From Oceanirhabdus seepicola (GTDB lineage: Bacteria > Bacillota > Clostridia > Clostridiales > Clostridiaceae): a stretch of DNA of 64,000 nucleotides. The notes beneath the pieces are model-generated. The model was not told the DNA's origin and ran no database searches. It saw only the letters and a list, made by a program, of their open reading frames with translations. How positions within the stretch are numbered: the first letter of the stretch is position 1; every line of letters starts with the position of its first letter. The DNA lies in contig NZ_JAGSOJ010000005.1 in assembly GCF_023684385.1 (NCBI RefSeq), positions 1-64,000 on the forward strand, written 5' to 3'. Below, in pieces: positions 44,976-53,817 of this stretch. Both the position numbers and the translations under genes were made by a program.

Positions 44976-46611
44976 AATTACAGGTATGTTTATTGATGAT
45001 GTCATTAAGGATGGACAATATCATTTAACAACAAAACTATTAATAGGAATTCTAGGTATAGCCTTTTCTAGATCTATTTTTATGTATATTAAGGAATATC
45101 GTTTTGATAAGACCTCTTCTTTAATAAGCAGAGATCTAAAAAAAGATTTATTTAACCACATTCAAAGTTTATCATTCAGTTACTTTGATAAAAAGAATAC
45201 TGGAGAACTAATGTCTAGAGTTGACTCTGATGTTGATAGAATATGGGAGACAATTGGTTTTGGATTAGCATTATTTATAGAAAATATCCTCTATTTCATA
45301 ATCGCCTCAATCTGCCTTTTTAGTATAAGTTGGAAATTGACTTTAATAGCTCTTATACCTATGCCATTTCTTGCACTTGTTGCAATAAAACTTGAAAAAG
45401 AAATTGATCAGACATTTGAAGATATAAGCGATAACACATCTGAAATGAATACAATAGCACAAGAAAATTTAGCTGGGGTAAGACTTGTCAAAGCATTTGC
45501 CAGAGAAAAATATGAACTTTCTAAGTTCTTCAACTTCAATAAAAAGAATCACGATCTTAGTATAAAGAAATTCAAGGTGTTCGGAAAATATTTTCCACTT
45601 TTCGATTTCTTAAGCAATATATGTATACTTTTAGTAATCATAATTGGTGGAATATTTGTTATACAAGGTAGTCTATCTGTAGGAGAACTTGTACAATTCA
45701 ATCTATATGCATGGATGATTATATGGCCTATGAGAATGCTTGGTTGGTTATCTAATATGATTGCTCAAGCTAACGCTTCTTCAAAGAAAATATTCAAAAT
45801 AATGGATACTGAACCTGAAATCAAAAATAAAATAAATGCAATTGAACTAAAAGATATGAAGGGACATATAAAGTTCAATAATGTAAGTTTTAAATATGAT
45901 GATGAAGAAATTCTGAAGGGAGTTAACCTGGATATAGCACCTGGCTCTACTGTAGCTATTATGGGTTCTACCGGAAGCGGAAAAAGTACTTTAACTAACT
46001 TGATTGGACGTTACTATGATGTCACTGAAGGTTCAGTAACTATAGATGGATTCAATGTAAAAGATCTACACTTAAATACATTAAGAAGTCAGATGGCAGT
46101 AGTTCCTCAAGATGTATTCTTATTCTCAGATTCAATAGAAGAGAATATCAAATTTGCTTGTGAATCAGCAACTTTGAAGGATGTTGAATCCGCTTGTGAA
46201 AAAGCCTGTGCTAAAAATTTCATCGAATCTTTAGAAGATAAATATGACACAGTTATTGGTGAAAGAGGTATTGGTTTATCAGGTGGACAGAAACAAAGAT
46301 TATCTATCGCAAGAGCATTAATAAATGATAGTAAAATACTTATTCTTGATGACTCGACATCAGCGCTTGATATGGATACTGAGTTCCAACTTCTTAAGAA
46401 TATATATGATCATTGTGCTCACATGACAACAATCATAATTGCTCATAGAATATCAGCTGTTAAAAATGCAGATATGATTGTAATCATGGAAGATGGTAAT
46501 ATAGCTGAACAGGGTAACCACGCCTCTCTAATAGCTAAGGGTGGAAAATACTATGATATATACAGAGAACAATTTAAAGACCTAGGTCTATGCGAAGAGG
46601 AGGTGGTCTAA
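44875..46611 (+). CDS. ABC multidrug exporter half-transporter A (BmrC/YheI-like, degenerate site)
   Basis: The 578 residues comprise six membrane segments (about 1-300) and an ATPase domain. Walker A is GSTGSGKST (near 363), the signature is canonical LSGGQ (468-472), and Walker B is ILILDDSTSALD. The catalytic Glu after Walker B is Asp493, as in BmrC-type subunits of heterodimeric exporters. It stands 1 nt before the second half-transporter. The GGGGG Shine-Dalgarno lies within the preceding small ORF. Expression is expected to be controlled by the tandem attenuators upstream. Confidence 0.9.
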   Translation: MKKILKYISKYWTSYIIPIMFMVFGIALDMLNPKITGMFIDDVIKDGQYHLTTKLLIGILGIAFSRSIFMYIKEYRFDKTSSLISRDLKKDLFNHIQSLSFSYFDKKNTGELMSRVDSDVDRIWETIGFGLALFIENILYFIIASICLFSISWKLTLIALIPMPFLALVAIKLEKEIDQTFEDISDNTSEMNTIAQENLAGVRLVKAFAREKYELSKFFNFNKKNHDLSIKKFKVFGKYFPLFDFLSNICILLVIIIGGIFVIQGSLSVGELVQFNLYAWMIIWPMRMLGWLSNMIAQANASSKKIFKIMDTEPEIKNKINAIELKDMKGHIKFNNVSFKYDDEEILKGVNLDIAPGSTVAIMGSTGSGKSTLTNLIGRYYDVTEGSVTIDGFNVKDLHLNTLRSQMAVVPQDVFLFSDSIEENIKFACESATLKDVESACEKACAKNFIESLEDKYDTVIGERGIGLSGGQKQRLSIARALINDSKILILDDSTSALDMDTEFQLLKNIYDHCAHMTTIIIAHRISAVKNADMIVIMEDGNIAEQGNHASLIAKGGKYYDIYREQFKDLGLCEEEVV

Positions 46612-48408
46612 TTGAGTAAGGTAAATACCTCAAACCAGAAAGAAAATATAAAAAAATATAAATCTAAACACTTGATATCAAGACTATTTAAATATCTTAA
46701 GCCATATTGGCTTAAGATATCACTAACAGTATTTATGATGGTAATAGTAATGCTTACTACACTTGTAAATCCACTACTATTAGAAAGAGCTATAGATCTT
46801 GATATAAAGTCCGGAAATATCAGAGGATTATTGTTTACTGGGGCTATTATGCTCACCTTATATATTATTGCCATGGTCTTAACTAATTTAAGAATAAATC
46901 TTATGGCTAAGATAACAAGCAAAGTAGTTTTAGAGATCCGAGAAGAACTTTATACTCATATTCAAAAATTGTCTTTTGGGTTCTTCGATAGTAGACCTGT
47001 AGGTAAAATTCTTGCAAGGATAGTTGGTGATGTTAACGCCCTGCAGAATTTATTTAATAACAGTATAACAAGTTTAATCCCTGAATTCTTAACAATTGTA
47101 TGTGTAACAGGTATTATGTTTTATAAGAATTATAAATTAGCATTAATCTCAATCTCATTTCTTCCTTTATTGATTGTATCACTTTCATGCATACAGATAT
47201 TTTCAAGAAAGAGATGGCAAAAACATAAAAGTAATCGTTCAAACTTAAATGGATTTACCCATGAAGACTTCTCTGGAATTAGAGTTGTTCAAGCTTTTGG
47301 AGTTGAGAAGAAGACTTCTTCCCAATTCGACAGCTATGTAGGTAAGCTTATTACATCATTTGTGGATGCAGTAAGGTTAAATAACCTTTTCTGGCCACTA
47401 GTAAATATAAGCTGGGGAATGGGTACATTCCTAACCTTCTGGTATGGAATTAGATTAATACAATCTGGCGATCCATCTCTATCAGTTGGTAACTTGATAG
47501 CTTTCACAATGTATATAGGTATGTTCTGGAGACCAATAACAAATATCAGTAACTTTTATAATGTGCTTATTACAAACTTTGCAGCAGCAGAAAGAATATT
47601 TGATATCTTAGATACTGCACCTACACTTGTAAGCATAGAAGCAGCTGAAGATATGCCAGAAATACACGGAGATGTTGAATTTAAAAATGTTTCCTTTGAG
47701 TACGATAAAGACTCACAAGTATTACATGACGTAAGTTTTAAAATAAACAAAGGAAGTAAAATAGCCCTAGTTGGACCAACAGGAGCGGGGAAGACTACTA
47801 TTATCAATTTACTAAGTAGATTCTATGATCCGACTGATGGTACTGTTCTAATTGATGGTATTGATATTAGTACAGTTAACCTTGAATCCCTTAGATCTCA
47901 GATGGGTATAATGCTTCAGGATACCTTCTTATTCTCTGATTCAATAATGGAGAATATTAGGTATGGTAGACTTGATGCTACTGACGAAGAAATTATAGAA
48001 GCTGCCAAAGCAGTAAATGCTCACTCTTTCATATCTAAGCTTGAAAATGGATATGATACAAAAATCAATGAAAGGGGTTCTAGGTTATCAGTAGGACAAC
48101 GCCAATTAATCTCATTTGCTCGTGCATTATTAGCTAACCCTAAAATATTAATATTAGATGAAGCTACATCAAATATTGATACAGCAACTGAAAAATTAGT
48201 ACAAAGCGGTATAGAAACGGTGCTTGAAGATAGAACTTCTTTTGTAATTGCTCACAGATTATCAACAATTAGGGATTGTGACTGTATAATGGTTGTAAAT
48301 GAGGGTAGAATAGTAGAATATGGAACTCACATGACTCTAATGAAGAATAAAGGACTATATCACAATTTATATGTATCTCAATTTAAATTCCTCAATGAAG
48401 GAGCTTAA
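46612..48408 (+). CDS. ABC multidrug exporter half-transporter B (BmrD/YheH-like)
   Basis: The 598 residues comprise an N-terminal extension and six membrane segments (about 20-320). The ATPase domain has Walker A GPTGAGKT (near 388) and Walker B ILILDEATSNID with catalytic Glu517. The signature is LSVGQ (492-496) instead of LSGGQ. In the heterodimer this non-canonical signature would face the Asp-containing site of partner A (degenerate site), while A's LSGGQ faces this subunit's intact site. The TTG start follows the stop codon of gene A directly, with GAGGAGGTGG upstream. Confidence 0.9.
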   Translation: MSKVNTSNQKENIKKYKSKHLISRLFKYLKPYWLKISLTVFMMVIVMLTTLVNPLLLERAIDLDIKSGNIRGLLFTGAIMLTLYIIAMVLTNLRINLMAKITSKVVLEIREELYTHIQKLSFGFFDSRPVGKILARIVGDVNALQNLFNNSITSLIPEFLTIVCVTGIMFYKNYKLALISISFLPLLIVSLSCIQIFSRKRWQKHKSNRSNLNGFTHEDFSGIRVVQAFGVEKKTSSQFDSYVGKLITSFVDAVRLNNLFWPLVNISWGMGTFLTFWYGIRLIQSGDPSLSVGNLIAFTMYIGMFWRPITNISNFYNVLITNFAAAERIFDILDTAPTLVSIEAAEDMPEIHGDVEFKNVSFEYDKDSQVLHDVSFKINKGSKIALVGPTGAGKTTIINLLSRFYDPTDGTVLIDGIDISTVNLESLRSQMGIMLQDTFLFSDSIMENIRYGRLDATDEEIIEAAKAVNAHSFISKLENGYDTKINERGSRLSVGQRQLISFARALLANPKILILDEATSNIDTATEKLVQSGIETVLEDRTSFVIAHRLSTIRDCDCIMVVNEGRIVEYGTHMTLMKNKGLYHNLYVSQFKFLNEGA

Positions 48409-48413
48409 CAAAA

Positions 48414-48442
48414 CCCACCCGAAAAACGGGTGGGATTTTTTT
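48414..48442 (+). terminator. Terminator of the ABC exporter operon
   Basis: CCCACCCG and CGGGTGGG pair perfectly around AAAAA and are followed by ATTTTTTTAT. Confidence 0.9.
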
Positions 48443-48452
48443 ATATGCCTTG

Positions 48453-49403
48453 TTACATTGATATGGACAATGGTAAAATTAATATCACTGGATCATTTTT
48501 TTTCAAATCATCATCATCATCATATGGGTTCAAATCATCATCATCATCATCATCATCATATGGGTTCAAATCATCATTTTTTTTCATATTTTTTGAAGAA
48601 CGTGATTTTTCCATATTAGCTAGTTCATTCACTATTATTTTGTCAACGTGCTTTAAATAATTCTTCTTTCTATCAGATAAACCCAACTCACCTATGGTTC
48701 CCACTTTTATCACCTTACCTAATACTGTCACTCTGCAAGCCATCATATGCTCTATATTATCCAAAAGGTGCTTATCCTCTACCGGTATTATTGCTCTTAA
48801 CTTACTACCATATAGTCCCTCAGTAATTAAATACTCACATCTCTCTTCCTTGTGTTGTTTAATTTTATCTTTCAAATCCCCAAGGAGTTCTTTTTTAAAG
48901 TTTATCTTTTTCATCTGCAAATCTAACTTCTTTTCATCTTCAAGTGATTCAATACTCTTTATTCCATCGATTAAATTATCGATTTCAATATACTCAACCA
49001 TCTTTTCAATGTATCTCAAGTGAGGATTATGATCTATTATCCCTTGGAATTCTATGTATTCCTTCTCTCTTACATTCTGAATATCCAGTGGGGACCTCAT
49101 CAATGTTAGAAATGATTTGCTCTTTAGTACCTTCCTTAATTTTATTAGAGCAGTAATCTCTATTGCAGTCTTTTCTAATTGCAATTCATTAGATATATTA
49201 AACTTAACTTCGCCCTGTATGAACCTCCCTGTAAGATCTCTAGTTAATTCGCTCATAGGTACGGTATATGTTGTATTCTGTTGTGTTTTAGTGCTTATAC
49301 TCTGTACAGAAACGTCTGAAGATAAATCAATATTTCCTACTACAGTAAATAAATTACTCATCAATGCACTGTTTAAATATAAGGGAATAAATGCTGAATT
49401 CAT
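48453..49403 (-). CDS. Unrecognised protein with acidic Asp-repeat tail, possibly DUF6414-like
   Basis: The protein has 316 residues, no signal peptide and no membrane segment except a weakly hydrophobic C-terminus (PVILILPLSISM). The N-terminus (IPLYLNSALMSNLFTVVGNI, then Ser/Thr/Gln-rich) recalls DUF6414-like proteins, but I cannot confirm this. The middle is charged and helical, with a predicted coiled-coil stretch. Near the C-terminus two units of LNPY followed by eight and five Asp are encoded by GAT repeats. The second ATG is chosen (GGAGAG 9 nt upstream). It converges on the exporter operon and sits next to tRNA-Pro. Function unknown. Confidence 0.7.
   Translation of the reverse strand: MNSAFIPLYLNSALMSNLFTVVGNIDLSSDVSVQSISTKTQQNTTYTVPMSELTRDLTGRFIQGEVKFNISNELQLEKTAIEITALIKLRKVLKSKSFLTLMRSPLDIQNVREKEYIEFQGIIDHNPHLRYIEKMVEYIEIDNLIDGIKSIESLEDEKKLDLQMKKINFKKELLGDLKDKIKQHKEERCEYLITEGLYGSKLRAIIPVEDKHLLDNIEHMMACRVTVLGKVIKVGTIGELGLSDRKKNYLKHVDKIIVNELANMEKSRSSKNMKKNDDLNPYDDDDDDDDLNPYDDDDDLKKNDPVILILPLSISM
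48505..48577. repeat. Trinucleotide repeat inside the acidic tail
   Basis: Two tracts of TCA/ATC triplets on the plus strand (GAT codons on the minus strand), each followed by ATGGGTTCAAA, form an imperfect tandem repeat. Such tracts can gain or lose triplets without shifting frame, so the Asp run length may vary between strains. Confidence 0.8.
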
Positions 49404-49454
49404 AATCATTATCTCTCCAAAATTGCTTTATACTATTCAATATGAATATTATTA

Positions 49455-49483
49455 TTGACTTATTCACATTTTTAAGATATAAT
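49455..49483 (+). promoter_or_regulatory. Promoter of tRNA-Pro
   Basis: TTGACT (49455-49460), a 17-nt spacer and TATAAT (49478-49483) lie 12 nt before the tRNA gene. Confidence 0.85.
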
Positions 49484-49495
49484 AATGATTGTCGC

Positions 49496-49572
49496 CGGGG
49501 TGTGGCGCAGATTGGGAGCGCGCGTGCTTTGGGAGCATGAGGCCGCAGGTTCGAGCCCTGTCACCCCGACCA
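49496..49572 (+). tRNA. tRNA-Pro (UGG)
   Basis: The 77-nt gene has encoded CCA. The acceptor CGGGGTG pairs with CACCCCG, the anticodon loop is TTTGGGA (TGG), and the T-loop is GGTTCGAGCCC. It is a lone tRNA gene with its own promoter and terminator. No integrase or flanking repeat marks it as an attachment site. Confidence 0.96.
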
Positions 49573-49605
49573 AAACCACTGAATATTAGTTCAGTGGTTT
49601 TTTTG
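49573..49605 (+). terminator. Terminator of tRNA-Pro
   Basis: AACCACTGAA and TTCAGTGGTT pair and are followed by a run of seven or more T residues. Confidence 0.85.
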
Positions 49606-49810
49606 TTGATGATACAAATTCCTTTAAACCCATATCTTAATCTGCACTACTATCTGTTGTCAATTTTCTGAAAATTAATAAAACTGAAGTTTTTCATAAG
49701 GATTCCATTTGATTTTAATAAACTTTTAATGTGAATTAAATAAAAACATGATAAAATAGAAGCATGATAAAATAGAATAAGCGATTTTAAATTGCTGAGG
49801 GGTGTGCTGT

Positions 49811-50344
49811 TTGAGGATAAATCTTGAAAAAATTCACGACAAGGATATAATAATACTGAAAGTATTTAATCATAAAATTAGATGTTCCACTTTAGACAAA
49901 ATTATGCCTGCAATAACATATTTAGGTTCTTTAACTTTTGCTGTTATATTTTGTCTTTCAACGTTGATTATAAATAATGATATGTTACATCAATTTGCTA
50001 TAAGCACCATAATATCACTTACATTAGGTGCAAGTATAACTCAGATAATAAAGAAAAAAGCAAATAGAACTCGTCCATTCTTATTGTTGGAGGATCTATA
50101 CATCAAAAAAATAGGAATAGATGATTACTCTTTTCCTTCTGGTCACACATGTGCTGCTTTTTCTATAGCTACAATGAGTGGATTATATTTTCCATTTCTA
50201 AGTATCTATGTTATTCCGTTGAGTTCTTTAGTAGGAATCTCTCGAATGTATCTTGGTGTTCACTATCCGACTGATGTTGTTATCGGAATGCTTATCGGTG
50301 CAATTTCATCATTTATTACTTTTAATTTATTACTTTTAATTTAA
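49811..50344 (+). CDS. PAP2-family membrane phosphatase
   Basis: This is a polytopic membrane protein (about 177 residues, four to five membrane segments). The phosphatase signature is complete: KKKANRTRPF, then PSGHTCAAF with the catalytic His, then SRMYLGVHYPTDVVIG. Such enzymes dephosphorylate undecaprenyl pyrophosphate or other lipid phosphates. Which one cannot be told here. I place the start at TTG, 8 nt after GAGGGG; a GTG three codons upstream lies in that site. It is probably co-transcribed with the HAD gene 15 nt downstream. Confidence 0.9.
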   Translation: MRINLEKIHDKDIIILKVFNHKIRCSTLDKIMPAITYLGSLTFAVIFCLSTLIINNDMLHQFAISTIISLTLGASITQIIKKKANRTRPFLLLEDLYIKKIGIDDYSFPSGHTCAAFSIATMSGLYFPFLSIYVIPLSSLVGISRMYLGVHYPTDVVIGMLIGAISSFITFNLLLLI

Positions 50345-50359
50345 TTTAGGAGGATTTCA

Positions 50360-51004
50360 ATGACTGATATTAAAGGCGTAATTTTTGATTTAGACGGTAC
50401 AATTATTGATTCTATGTGGGTATGGGATAAAATAGATTTTGATTTTTTAAATAAAAGAAATATCTCTGTTCCCAATAACCTCAAAAGTGAGATTGAACAT
50501 TTCGGTTTTGATGAAACTGCTCATTATTTTAAAAGGACTTTTAATTTAGAAGAAAGTGTTGATGATATAAAAAAAGAATGGATGGATATGGCCTTCAAAG
50601 AATATTCTGAATGTATTAAGCTAAAACCTGGGATAAAAACTTTTTTAGATATGCTAAAAAACACAAATATCAAAATTGGTTTAGCTACAAGTAACTGCCA
50701 TTATCTATTAGAACCTGTTTTGAAAAATAATGATATTTATCATTACTTTGATTCAATAACTATTACGGATGAGGTTTCAAGGGGTAAGAGTTTCCCTGAT
50801 GTTTATCTCCTATCTTGCAGCAAACTAGGACTTGCTCCTAATCAATGTGCAGTTTTTGAAGATATTCTTCCTGCCATTAAAGGCGCTAAATCCGCGGGAA
50901 TGAAAGTTATTGCAATAGAAGACCAATACTGTGATTATTCTAAAGATGATCTTTTAAAATATGCAGATGAATATATCTCTGATTATGTTAATTATAGCGT
51001 TTAA
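50360..51004 (+). CDS. HAD-superfamily phosphatase, beta-phosphoglucomutase-like
   Basis: The 214 residues include HAD motif I FDLDGTIIDS (nucleophile Asp in DLD), motif II ATSN near residue 113, the motif III region with Lys in EVSRGKSFPDVYLL and motif IV FEDILPAIKGAKSAG. A C1 helical cap lies between motifs I and II. The substrate is a small phosphomonoester that I cannot name. TTTAGGAGG precedes the ATG. A strong terminator follows. Confidence 0.9.
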   Translation: MTDIKGVIFDLDGTIIDSMWVWDKIDFDFLNKRNISVPNNLKSEIEHFGFDETAHYFKRTFNLEESVDDIKKEWMDMAFKEYSECIKLKPGIKTFLDMLKNTNIKIGLATSNCHYLLEPVLKNNDIYHYFDSITITDEVSRGKSFPDVYLLSCSKLGLAPNQCAVFEDILPAIKGAKSAGMKVIAIEDQYCDYSKDDLLKYADEYISDYVNYSV

Positions 51005-51035
51005 GGTGGCATATTCAAATATTGATTATTAATGT

Positions 51036-51072
51036 AAGAAGCTTTGTTTTATAAAAGCTTCTTTTTTTATTT
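51036..51072 (+). terminator. Terminator of the PAP2-HAD operon
   Basis: AGAAGCTTT and AAAGCTTCT pair around a short loop and are followed by TTTTTTTATTTT. Confidence 0.85.
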
Positions 51073-51137
51073 TAAAGAATTATTTCACGGAAGCTTTAAT
51101 AATATTTATTAAAGAACATTTTGATAGGAGTGGTTTT

Positions 51138-51596
51138 TTGACCTATTTATTGACATTCATTTTTTTCTGCGTAATTGTTTTTGCTATTTATTATAAATAC
51201 GATGCTACTGTGTCATCACTTAAAAAGCAGGTTATTTTACTATCTAAGCAAAATAGATCTCTTAAGAGCAAAATGAATATTCATATGGAACGAATAAAAA
51301 ACTTTCAGATGAAAAGATTGAAATTAATTTCTTCAAAAGGAATCATAACTAAAGATACAAGCTTGAGAATTTCCCCTATTTCAAAATCTATGCCACTAAA
51401 CTCATTAACTGAAAATGAATTAGTTCAAATTTTTACTTGTGTAAAAATCACTGACACTACGTGGTATCAAGTTGATATTGATACTACAAATGATATAAAC
51501 AGCATAGGTTGGGTAAATGAACATTTCATCTCTCTAGTTGATGATACCTTTGTTGATTTTGATAAAAATGAACACTCTGAGAATAAAGCTATATAA
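51138..51596 (+). CDS. Membrane-anchored SH3-like domain protein
   Basis: The protein has 152 residues. The start is TTG, after AGGAGTGG. An N-terminal membrane segment (about 2-20) is followed by a short basic coiled coil (SSLKKQVILLSKQNRSLKSK). A bacterial SH3-like domain (about 65-140, SLRISPISKSMPL, then WYQVDI and IGWVNEHFIS) comes next. The SH3b domain probably sits outside the cell near the wall, with the anchor at the membrane. No partner is evident. A hairpin terminator follows at about 51604-51640. Confidence 0.7.
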   Translation: MTYLLTFIFFCVIVFAIYYKYDATVSSLKKQVILLSKQNRSLKSKMNIHMERIKNFQMKRLKLISSKGIITKDTSLRISPISKSMPLNSLTENELVQIFTCVKITDTTWYQVDIDTTNDINSIGWVNEHFISLVDDTFVDFDKNEHSENKAI

Positions 51597-51602
51597 CATA
51601 TT

Positions 51603-51641
51603 CAACACACAATTTTCCAAAATTTTGTGTGTTTTATATTT
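51603..51641 (+). terminator. Terminator of the SH3-like gene
   Basis: ACACACAATTTT and AAAATTTTGTGTGT pair and are followed by TTTATATTT. Confidence 0.7.
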
Positions 51642-51670
51642 CGACAATTTTTCTTAATTTTTCGATTTTT

Positions 51671-51699
51671 TTGACATTTATAGTCAAAAAGTGTATTGT
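51671..51699 (+). promoter_or_regulatory. Promoter of the chemotaxis receptor gene
   Basis: TTGACA (51671-51676), a 17-nt spacer and TATTGT (51694-51699) fit sigma-A. A sigma-D-type motility promoter was looked for and not seen. Confidence 0.6.
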
Positions 51700-51730
51700 T
51701 ATATTAATAACTTACACTGGAGGGATTATA

Positions 51731-53788
51731 TTGAAAGAAAAAAGCAAAGAAAAACAAAAAAGTCTCGCAGGCAAAATAGCCCTTTGGACTTTCATTAGTA
51801 TAATGTGTATTTTTCTTTTATCTGGTTTTTTTATAGTTAAATCAGTAAACGATGATACTATGATAAAAGTTACTAATGAAGTATTCTTAAGATTTGATAA
51901 AGCTATTAGTGATGTTTCAAGTCTTTTTGAAAAAACTTCTCTTGTAACTGAACAAATGGCAACAAATGAACAAATAAAAACTTATCTTAAAGAAGTTGAT
52001 ACAAGGGATGAAATTAAAACACACAGGCTTTATCCTGAAATACTGAAAACATTAATAGCTATAAGCGAAACAGATAACGATATTGTAAATGACTTTATTG
52101 CTAATGGAAAAGCAAATTTTTATATAGATAACAATGATGCTACCGTTAACACAAATTATGATATTAAAAGTAGGCCTTGGTATAAATCAGTAATTTCTAC
52201 AGATGAAGTAGGATTTTCAGATCCTTATCCTGATGCTGGGTCAGGTTTAGTTGTTGTATCTGCAACAAAATCTATTAAAGAAAAAGGTGATTTAATAGGT
52301 TTTGTTACAACTGATGTTTCTATTGACCATATCCCTGAAATAATGGAACAATATAAAATAGGCGATAAAGGAGAAACTTTCCTTATATCAAGTACTGGAA
52401 AATATGTTTATGCAAAAGATAAAGAAAAAGTAACTAATGGTGCTAATATTGTTAATGATAAAGATTTTAAAGAATATGCTTCTAAAATGATGAATGGAGA
52501 AAATGATAATTTTATTGAACTTACATATAAAAATGAACAATATTATTTTTCATATGCTCCAGTACCTATAAATGGTTGGTCTATGGGTATACTCGTAAAC
52601 AAAAGAGAAATATTGGCAACTCGCAATAAACTTTTAAGTGTCTTGATTTTAACATTCCTTATTACATCTGCTGTATTGACTTTAATTTTATATCTTATAA
52701 TAAAGAAAAATCTTAAAGGAGTATCTGTTGCTACAGCTCATGCTGAAAAAATGGGTAATGGTGATTTTTCTAGTGATGTTCCAGATTGTTATTTAAAAAG
52801 AAATGATGAGATTGGCCGATTAGCTTTGGCATTTGATAAAATGACTAAAAATTTCCGCTTTCTTATTAAGGAAATAGCTAATTCATCTGAAAATGTAGTT
52901 TCTTCTGCAGAAGAACTTACAGCTATAACTGAAGAGAGTTCAGCAACCTCTGAAGAAATTGCTAGAACAATCAATGAAATATCAAGAGGTGCTACTGAGC
53001 AAGCTCATAATACTGAAGATGGAGCAATGAAAGCTCAGGAACTTGAAGGTATAATATTACAGGACGCTAACCACGTTAACACTTTAAATGTAGAATCTAA
53101 TAAGGTGGTATCCCTCATTAAGGAAGGGCTTGTAATAATGGATAAACTAAATAATAAAACTGATGAAAGTTCACAGGCTATTAATGAAGTCTCTCAGATC
53201 GTAAATTTAACTAATAATAGCACTTTAAAAATTGGTGCAGCAAGTAAATTAATAGCTGAAATAGCTGAACAAACAAATCTACTTGCATTAAACGCAGCAA
53301 TTGAAGCTGCAAGAGCAGGAGAATCAGGTAGAGGATTCGCTGTTGTTGCAGAAGAAGTTAGAAAATTAGCAGAGCAGTCAACTGATTCAACTAAAGAAAT
53401 AGATAACATTATTAAAGAGTTAATCTCCAATTCTAAAAATGCAGTATCTACCATGGTAAGTGTATCCTCTATGGTTGATGAACAACTCATAAGCGTTGAT
53501 GAAAGCATGAAAAAATACAATGAAATCTCTTTAGCTATGAAGACAGCGGAAACAGCTATTAGTATTCTTACTAGCTCAAGTAAAACAATGAATACAAAAA
53601 CAGAAGAAATCTTGAATTCTATTCAGAACTTAGCAGCGATTGCCCAAGAAAATGCGGCTAGCAGTGAAGAAGTAGCGGCATCCTCAGAAGAACAATCTGC
53701 TTCCATTCAAGAAATTTCAAATGCATGTGAGGGACTAACAGATTTAGCTCAATCTTTACAAGAATCTATATCTAAATTTAAACTATAA
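51731..53788 (+). CDS. Methyl-accepting chemotaxis protein with Cache sensor
   Basis: The 685 residues contain a membrane segment (about 16-38), an extracellular dCache-type sensor (about 40-300, with RPWYKSVI and the GWSMGILV end), a second membrane segment (about 305-330) and HAMP (about 330-385). A signalling domain carries the hairpin tip AEQTNLLALNAAIEAARAGE and GRGFAVVAEEVRKLAEQS. The start is TTG (KEKSKEK follows), 7 nt after GGAGGG; the frame stays open upstream without a ribosome site. The ligand is unknown. No other chemotaxis genes are nearby. Confidence 0.94.
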   Translation: MKEKSKEKQKSLAGKIALWTFISIMCIFLLSGFFIVKSVNDDTMIKVTNEVFLRFDKAISDVSSLFEKTSLVTEQMATNEQIKTYLKEVDTRDEIKTHRLYPEILKTLIAISETDNDIVNDFIANGKANFYIDNNDATVNTNYDIKSRPWYKSVISTDEVGFSDPYPDAGSGLVVVSATKSIKEKGDLIGFVTTDVSIDHIPEIMEQYKIGDKGETFLISSTGKYVYAKDKEKVTNGANIVNDKDFKEYASKMMNGENDNFIELTYKNEQYYFSYAPVPINGWSMGILVNKREILATRNKLLSVLILTFLITSAVLTLILYLIIKKNLKGVSVATAHAEKMGNGDFSSDVPDCYLKRNDEIGRLALAFDKMTKNFRFLIKEIANSSENVVSSAEELTAITEESSATSEEIARTINEISRGATEQAHNTEDGAMKAQELEGIILQDANHVNTLNVESNKVVSLIKEGLVIMDKLNNKTDESSQAINEVSQIVNLTNNSTLKIGAASKLIAEIAEQTNLLALNAAIEAARAGESGRGFAVVAEEVRKLAEQSTDSTKEIDNIIKELISNSKNAVSTMVSVSSMVDEQLISVDESMKKYNEISLAMKTAETAISILTSSSKTMNTKTEEILNSIQNLAAIAQENAASSEEVAASSEEQSASIQEISNACEGLTDLAQSLQESISKFKL

Positions 53789-53794
53789 ATAAAA

Positions 53795-53817
53795 AAGGCA
53801 CGCGCTGCGTGCCTTAA
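53795..53817. terminator. Bidirectional terminator between converging genes
   Basis: AAGGCACGC, loop GCT and GCGTGCCTT pair, with A-run and T-run on either side. It ends the chemotaxis receptor transcript on the plus strand and overlaps the stop codon of the radical SAM gene. Confidence 0.85.

Noticed and set aside
48505..48577. Short direct repeats looking at first like a small CRISPR or tandem array
   Set aside because: The units are triplet runs plus a shared 11-mer inside a coding frame, without regular spacers or cas genes nearby.
49496..49572. tRNA-Pro as an integration site for a mobile element with the adjacent unknown gene
   Set aside because: No integrase, no direct repeat of the tRNA 3' end and no phage-like genes are present within the window.
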